Shown piece by piece: positions 57,706 to 64,000 of a stretch of 64,000 nucleotides of DNA. Each line of letters opens with the position of its first letter. Position 1 is the first letter of the stretch. Below the pieces are notes generated by a model, which saw nothing but the letters and a program-made list of their open reading frames with translations, did not search any database and had not been told where the DNA came from. Source of the DNA: Cordylochernes scorpioides (Eukaryota > Arthropoda > Arachnida > Pseudoscorpiones > Chernetidae); the NCBI GenBank assembly GCA_030710605.1, contig CP092876.1, forward strand, positions 64,666,115-64,730,114, read 5' to 3'. Made by a program: the position numbers and the translations under genes.

Positions 57706-58121
57706 GCAAAAATTGCATAGTTGCCGCCTGTTCGTGTTCGTTTAAAAAAATAAAAATAAAGGGTGATCGATTGAAAGGAAAAACAATGGGGGAAATAAAT
57801 GCACACTTACACAGTATAATAAAAGGTTTTATTTTGAAAATTAAAAAGGGCTAAAAACTATTATACTTATATATAAAGAATTATGCATAAAAAACAAGAA
57901 AAAAGGTTAAGCAAAATTATACTTATATATAAAGAATTATGCATAAAAAACAAGAAACAAGGTTAAGCAAAAAAATATATAAAATTAACTAATCTTAGGG
58001 AAGGGAGATAAAAATAAATGGCAGGGGGGTGTCGAGCTTTGTGTTGACACAGTACCTCGGGTGGCAGCACCGTCGCTCGCTTGGCTTCCTCTTGTCGCGG
58101 CTCGTGCGATGTCCAAGGCTG
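57706..58121. other. Junction and probable 3' LTR part of the BEL/Pao element
   Basis: AT-rich; contains a direct duplication of about 56 bp with TTATACTTATATATAAAGAA (57,860 and 57,918). No gene. The end of the BEL/Pao 3' LTR probably lies here but I could not place it. Confidence 0.4.
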
Positions 58122-58385
58122 CCTTTCCGTCCTCAAATTGCCGCTTGAGGGATCCTCCAAGGTGTCCTTTCCGTCCACGAGACTCTGCTTGTGGGATCCT
58201 CCAAGGCGTCCTTTCCGTCCACGAGACTCTGCTTGTGGGATACTCCAAGGCGTCCTTACCGTCCACAAGACGCTGCTTGTAGGATACTTCTCAGACGTCT
58301 TTCCGTCCACAAGACGCTGCTTGTAGGATACTTCTCAGACGTCTTTCCGTCCACAAGACGCTGCTTGTAGGATATTTCTCAGGCG
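58122..58385. repeat. Exact-phase 44 bp tandem repeat
   Basis: Six units with TTTCCGTCC or a variant exactly 44 bp apart (GTCC anchors at 58,129, 58,173, 58,217, 58,261, 58,305 and 58,349). Units diverge from left to right, the last three being nearly identical. Probably inside the 3' LTR of the BEL/Pao element. Confidence 0.9.
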
Positions 58386-58810
58386 CGTCTGCTCCGCCTG
58401 GTCCGCTGCTTCTAACTAAGAAAAAAAAAAGATGACGCCACATGGCCCCCGTCCCGGGGCTTGCAGAACAACCAAACAAATTCCACACGTCCACTTAACT
58501 CTGCCTCCCGGGCATCGACCGACCTTTGTCCTGATCGGTTCCAGCTGGGAGTTTCCCCGACCATGTAGATTTCTTGCCCCTCGTCTCCCTTCACCTAAGT
58601 CTTTCATTCTATGTACAAAAGTAATGCTCGGTAAAATAGTTTTAACATTCTCCCACAAAATTTTGCTCTGAAAGAAGTCAAAATTAAGTATAAGACAAAA
58701 GAGCATATAAATACACAATACACACAAGAGTAGATATGCCTATTACATTACATAAAATACACATAAAAGAATACACATATTACACTTTTTTTTCCATACA
58801 GGTACTTTCA
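58386..58810. other. Probable LTR/3' untranslated region of the BEL/Pao element
   Basis: Lies between the 44 bp repeat and the pol stop. On the minus strand a purine-rich stretch GAAGGGAGACGAGGGGCAAG at about 58,572-58,592 could be the polypurine tract; not proven without the other LTR. Confidence 0.4.
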
Positions 58811-61800
58811 CTAGTCCTTCGAGTCATACCTTGCAGGCTTTCTGATTACCCTACCATATCTATTTCTAGAGTCCCTGGATTCAATATTGGGCCTATTTCC
58901 TAAAAATGCATCAGATTGGGGTTCGGTATTTGAATTGTCCATTCGAATCGTCTTGACATTCGAGGATATTTCAAGAGGGTGTAAGCGTTGTAGAGCCCTG
59001 ATCAAGGTTCCTGTGGATGTTTTAACATGGGCCACTCTCACTATTCCATCTTTACCTGGTATGAGATTTACTATTCGCCCTTTAGGCCAAAACATTCTTT
59101 TAAGATTTTCTTGCCCGATCAGTACAACGTCTCCTACTTTCAACTGTCTCCTATTAATATTTTCGGATTTCTGAATCAGCGCGCCTAAATATTCCTTTAA
59201 GAATCTCTGCTTCAATTCTCTCTTCAGTTGACCTAACTCTCTGTATCTAGTGTGCAACATTTCTGGCTTTAAATTTTCAAATTCAGGAAAGCTAGACTCT
59301 GGACCATTTTGTAAAAACTCATTAGGAGTTAACGGTTTTAGATCATTGTCGTCTTCAGAGACATAAGTGAGGGGTCGATTATTAATGATAGATTCGATTT
59401 CACAAAGGGCAGTCTGCAGTTGTACATATTTCAGCTTCCTGTGACCTAGCATCTTTATCAACATTTCCTTTATTGTCCTAACCATTCTTTCCCAAAATCC
59501 TCCCCACCAAGGAGCAGAAGGAGGGATAAAAATCCATTGTATCCTTTTAATTGAGGTTTCCCTTTCAATTCTAGTCCAATCCAATCTCTTGAATATTCTC
59601 TTAAGTTTTGCGAAATTGGTGCCATTGTCGCTATATATTTTCTCGGGGCGCCCTCTCCGACAAATAAACCTATGGAGGGCCATCATGAAGACTCCTGTCT
59701 CTAAACTCTTCACCAACTCCAGATGAATAGCGCGATAGACGGCGCAAGTAAAGGCGGCTACCCACACTTTCCCACCTTCTTTCAAATGAAGAGGGCCTAA
59801 TAAATCAACTCCTGTAATTTGGAAGGGTTTGCCCAGTCCAATTCTGTTTTCTCGCAAAGCTGCCATTGGTCTTTGCAGAGACTTTTATTTAAGTCTCTTG
59901 CAAGCAATGCACTTACTGATAATTTTCTTTATCGTTTTCCTTCCCCTGATTATCCAAAATTTCTCTCTCAGCTTTGATAAAATGAATTGCACGCCTACAT
60001 GTCCATTCTTCAGGTGCACTTCCCATATAAGTTGCTCTACGAAGGGATGGTCGCCTGGTAGAATGATGGGAGTTTTAAATTCTTCTGGGACCTGTCCATG
60101 TAAAAGTTTGCCTTCTACACACCAAAGTCCATCAGTGTTTTTTAATATTTTAAAACTCTTGGTTGCATTCGATTTCTCTATGGAGACTTTCTCCTGAATC
60201 ATTCGGATAAGCTTCTTTTCTGCCAAGTCTAATTCTGAAACTTTCAAAGGTCCTGTTTCAGTTGACTGTTTTTTAAGTTTCTCTAAAAATCTTAAAACAT
60301 AGGACATTACCCTGATGTTGAGAGAGTAATTAGACCTCCTTGTCAGTATCCAGTCTTTATAATCGATGTTCAAATTAATGTTGGTTTTCATAATGTTTTC
60401 TTCAACCTTTATTTCTTTTGGATTTATCGAGAACTCTGAATTGGGCCAGAATTCTTTAGGTTTTTTCAACCATTCGGGGCCCTCCCACCATCTGCTTTGC
60501 ACAAACTGGCTTGGAGGGCAACCTCGAGACAGAAGATCGGCCGGGTTCAACTGACTAGGAACGAACCTCCAATCGTTCAAATTGGTAGTGGCCTGTATTT
60601 CTCTGACTCGGTTTCTCACGAAAACTCTCCACTCAATTTCTCTCTTTATCCAACTTAGCGCGGTAGTAGAGTCAGACCAAAGAGTTGTTTCACATTTTCT
60701 CTTCAAGGCAGCTTGGATTGCATTGGCTAGTCTAGCTCCTAGTACCATGGCCATTAATTCCAAGCGAGGGATCGTAATACTCTTCATAGGAGCTAATCTG
60801 ACTTTGCTCCAAATCAAAGTTAGAGTATTTTCTCGTCCCGTTTCGCTCCTTAAATAGGCTACAGCTCCATAGCCTATTTGACTAGCGTCACAAAAGATAT
60901 GAACTTCTGTAGGGAAAATGAGATCATTCCACATATATCTCGGTATCTTTATTAACTCTATTAATTGTATTTGATCCAACCAGGTTCGAAATTCCTGGGC
61001 CATACTTTCGGGTAGAGGTGTATCCCAACCTAGTTTCAGCCCCCATGATCGCTGCAGTAACAACTTTGGTGGCAAGAATACTGGAGCGCAAAACCCAAGT
61101 GGATCAAATATCCGCTGAACCATGGACAGTACCAGCCTTTTCGTTAATTTGGGTTGAAGACTCAAATTGTCAGGGAGTTCGCATTTTAATGAATCTTCCA
61201 TTTTATTCCAAACAACACCCAATATTTTTGTACAAGTCCCCTTATCAGGGTTTTCCTCCAGAGAATATTCCCACTCTCGTAAGTCCATTTTAGCCCTGTC
61301 CATAATTTCAATTGCGGCCTTTTGAAATTCCTGCACTTCCTGCTTTGTTTCCAGCGAGGTAATACAATTGTCCATGTAGAAGGATTGAGCTAAAATCTTT
61401 GCCCATTGAACAAGTGGGCCTCTTATTGATTGAAGATGGTATTCTATTACGGCGTTCAGCACAAAAGGACTACAGTTTAAGCCAAATACAAGTCTCTTAT
61501 GCCTGTAAGCTATTAGTTCTCTATCGCTCTCCTTTTCCCACCAAAGGAATCTAAGGTAGTTCCGTTCAGATTCTTCAATCGCCACCATCTGGAATGCTTT
61601 TCTTATATCTGCCGTGACTCCAAATTTATTTTCCCGAAATCTTATCATCATTTCAGGGATTCTTTCCAATAAATTCGGTCCCTTTTCTAAACATTGATTC
61701 AAAGATAGTCCATTATGACCTAGACAAGAAGCATCGAAAACCGGACGTATGGGCGTCGTTTTAGATTCCATCTTGTACACAGGGCGGTGAGGTAAATAGT

Positions 61801-63588
61801 AGCCTCTTCTCTCGAGAGGATTTTCCTCGACTCTTTCAATGAGTCCTTCAGTCAGCCAGTCTCTAAAGATCTGACTATATTCGGTCAACTTATTCTGTGA
61901 GGTCATTTTCTTAGTGCTTATATCTAACCTTTTTATCGCTATGTCAAGATTGCTGGGGATTGACTCCTTTTCTACCTTCCAAGGTAGACCTACAGAATAT
62001 CTCTGATCACTTTGTCTTTGAATTTTTGTTATAAACTTTTCTTTTATTTCCTGGTATCTGGTCTCTTTGGAGCAAGTTTCAACAGGATCCCTAATGCCTA
62101 GTACTTCTAGATCCCACAAATCCTTTAAATCGCATCGCGTTGTTAGCAGATTCAAAGTCTGCTGCACATTGTCATTGCTATCAATAATTGGCGAATTGCC
62201 CATTAGTGTCCAACCTAATTTCGTTTCCACCGCAGTTAAATCAGCTTCAACTTGAACTATTTTTCCTGTCAAAATCATACCTAGATAGTTAGCACCAATC
62301 AATATATCAATCTCTTGTCCTTTAAAATTGTCCTGAGACAATATTATGCCCTTAATCTTCAATTTTTCTAACCAGTCTCCTTTTGGCAAAGGTGGTATGG
62401 CGTCGCAAATTTTACGTTGATCCAGCGCCTCAATATGGATCACATCTCTATTATTACCTAAATTCTCTAATTCTAACATAAATTTACCGTGCTTTTCTTC
62501 ACCAATCTTATTACCTTCAAAAAGACTTTTAGCTATAGTTATTTCGCCTTTTCTTTCTATTCCTATACTCCAGACTAACGACTGTTTGATATACGAAAAC
62601 TGACTTCCACTGTCGAGGAGAATTCTAACCCTTCTAGAGGCATTTGGGCCTCTTAACAGTGCTACCGTGGTCATCAGCAAGACCTGACCTGTGCAGGCTT
62701 GACTAGAAAGCGATGCAATGGGTTCAGGTGCATTTTCCTTTAGATTTTCTCTTCCTGGTTTCGTTAACCGGTTAGAAGAATTTCCTTCACATAAAACTTC
62801 CAAGTGGTTTCTCCCACAGTTTTTGCACTCCAATTGTTCTCGGCACTGACTCTGTATGTGTCCCTTTCTTAAGCATTTGAAACATAGATGGGCACTACGT
62901 ATTTTATCATTTCTCTCTCCCGGAGACATTTTCATTATGGAGCGGCATTGATGACTCGCATGATTTGTTCTTTCACAAAAGAAGCATTTTATATTAGTTC
63001 GCCCTCCGAACAGACTAGACACAGTGGCGGGTCTGAAATTGCTCCTTGTTCTGGTCCCATCATTGTAAGACCTTTTATAGGGTTCCTCCTGCTTAAAGCC
63101 TTTTTCCACAAATTTCAGCCGTTGAGCACTCCTTACTTCGGCTTTTAGAAAGTCCAATAATAACCTTAGCCTTTCTTGAGCTCCTCCAACCCCTTTATCT
63201 GACTCTTCCCGTTTTGCTAACTCCAGACCATAACCCGAAGAAGGATGCCTGTGCCATATTTTCAAAATATCCGAAGGTAATGAAGACTCGACAAGAGGGT
63301 ATAAAAAAATACCCGACAACTGTGGATCAATGCCCAATGTCTCTAACGACCGGAGGTGACTGCTCAGTTCGTCGTACATACAGCTTAAATTTCTATTTTC
63401 CTTCTTTACATTAGATATAACCGAATTCAATAGACGTCTGACATATAGTTCTGTCAGTATATTCGGGTCACCGAATCGCTCCTGTAGGGCTTGTACCGCC
63501 AAAACATAGTTGTCGCCTGTAACGGGATAGCTTGCTACACGATAGGCTTCTGAATTTGGTACAATTGCTTGACGCAAATATAATTTCG
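58811..63588 (-). pseudogene. BEL/Pao retrotransposon pol with end of gag, one in-frame stop
   Basis: A nearly complete BEL/Pao polyprotein in one frame. Late gag reads RVASYPVTGDNYVLAVQALQ. Three Cys/His knuckles follow (CFFCERTNHASHQC, CFKCLRKGHIQSQC, CKNCGRNHLEVLC; about 62,810-62,990). Protease shows RILLDSGSQFSYI near 62,620, and RT shows VTADIRKAFQMVA near 61,600 and FYMDNC near 61,370 (YMDN in place of YMDD/YVDD). RNase H has IFCDASQIGYGAVAYL near 60,890. The integrase zinc domain is HLKNGHVGVQF...CIACKR near 59,900-60,020, with core LLGPL, SDNGTNF and PPSAPWWGGFWERM at 59,500-59,800. A DUF5641-like tail (GDVVLIGQE, WPKGRIVNLIPG) ends it. A TAA at 59,885-59,887 breaks the frame between integrase zinc domain and core. 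A frameshift joins it to the upstream gag frame at about 63,582-63,588. Otherwise open, so a recently inactivated copy. Confidence 0.9.
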
Positions 63589-64000
63589 CTATCGGATAAA
63601 TTCTTATTTTCGTGAATTTTCGAAAACCGCGCCCACCAAGGCAACCAACCTTCCAGAGAGCCATCATAGGTTTTTAGGGGTAACTCTGGTAATTTCACAT
63701 TTATTACAGTGTCCTCGCTAGCAATCGGGATTGTTTCTTCTTTATCGGGATTCCGTAATACACTGATTTTCTGTTGAATATCAAACTTTTCCTCTTCATA
63801 TTTATCGCATTCTTGCCATTCCCTATCAATACTTTCCTCTGTAATCCCTTCTTTCACTACCAATAAAGCCTGATATTTTTCGTTTAGATCTACAAGTTTC
63901 GTGTAATAAGACTCTAGTCTATTAAACTTAGAATAAATATCATTCTTATCAATTTGAGACTTTTCAAATTCCCCATTTATTTCATTGATAATTCTAGTGA
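63582..64000 (-). pseudogene. BEL/Pao gag N-terminal part, runs off the window
   Basis: Continues the element upstream and is open to the window edge. The region near 63,850-64,000 is acidic/basic and probably coiled coil (NRLESYYTKLVDLNEKYQ). LPELPLKTYDGSLEGWLPWW near 63,650 is the conserved Pao gag entry motif. Frame is lost at about 63,585 by a small indel, after which the sequence continues in the pol frame. The 5' LTR lies beyond the right edge. Confidence 0.85.

Noticed and set aside
58122-58385. CRISPR-like array
   Set aside because: Regular 44 bp units without distinct spacers, in a eukaryotic retrotransposon context; a plain tandem repeat.

Overview
This window looks like intergenic, AT-rich DNA from an arthropod nuclear genome. 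There is no bacterial operon structure, rRNA or complete tRNA. Almost everything recognisable is transposable-element sequence: LINE, BEL/Pao, Ty3/gypsy-like, Tc1/mariner, MITE and SINE. The one host-like gene family is a set of small Kunitz/BPTI-type exons with short GT-AG introns of 59 to 100 bp. The LINE ORF1 type at 56.4-57.7 kb is one I associate with chelicerates, so a spider or relative is my best guess, but that is inference.

Layout. (1) 0-1.3 kb: a DD41D (rosa-like) Tc1/mariner element whose 5' end was replaced by an inverted copy of its own 3' end. (2) 2.6-13.9 kb: two roughly 400 bp inverted copies of one repeat enclose a decayed Tc1-like transposase and nested broken LINEs on both strands. 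(3) 13.9-18.5 kb: LINE tail, a perfect 32 bp inverted repeat, a 22 bp tandem repeat, a tRNA-derived SINE and two MITEs. (4) 18.5-19.8 kb: the most complete gene, a minus-strand three-exon secreted Kunitz protein (K1), followed by a 143-176 bp tandem repeat in which most units carry a possible 3' splice site. (5) 22.2-56 kb: a segmental array holding five more Kunitz exon pairs (K2-K6) at about 30.0, 35.7, 40.2, 48.2 and 53.9 kb. Each has a roughly 200 bp hairpin at its 3' end and a roughly 600 bp foldback palindrome about 0.3 kb further on. Linking segments are A (2.7 kb), B, E, F (18 bp GC-rich minisatellite next to an LTR fragment) and G. The order is A[gypsy]B-K2-E-A-B-K3-E-F-G-K4-E-F-LINE-G-K5-E-A-B-K6-E-F-LINE, so 28.7-37.0 kb and 46.9-55.9 kb look like copies of one higher-order block. 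(6) 56-57.7 kb: a LINE ORF1. (7) 57.8-64 kb: a nearly intact minus-strand BEL/Pao retrotransposon running off the right edge.

The most unusual object is the young LTR retrotransposon at 24,921-27,994. It has 319 bp LTRs, a 5 bp target duplication and an empty site in a sister repeat unit. Most of its pol has been removed, and in its place sits a sequence that reads as the third KH domain of hnRNP K, an RNA-binding host protein.

How the parts relate: K1 would make a secreted protein of about 79 residues. K2-K6 keep the Kunitz exon, splice sites and a short final exon, but I find no signal-peptide exon for them, and K2, K4 and K6 carry lesions. They may be a decaying or regulatory array, and the linked hairpins could in principle produce double-stranded RNA.
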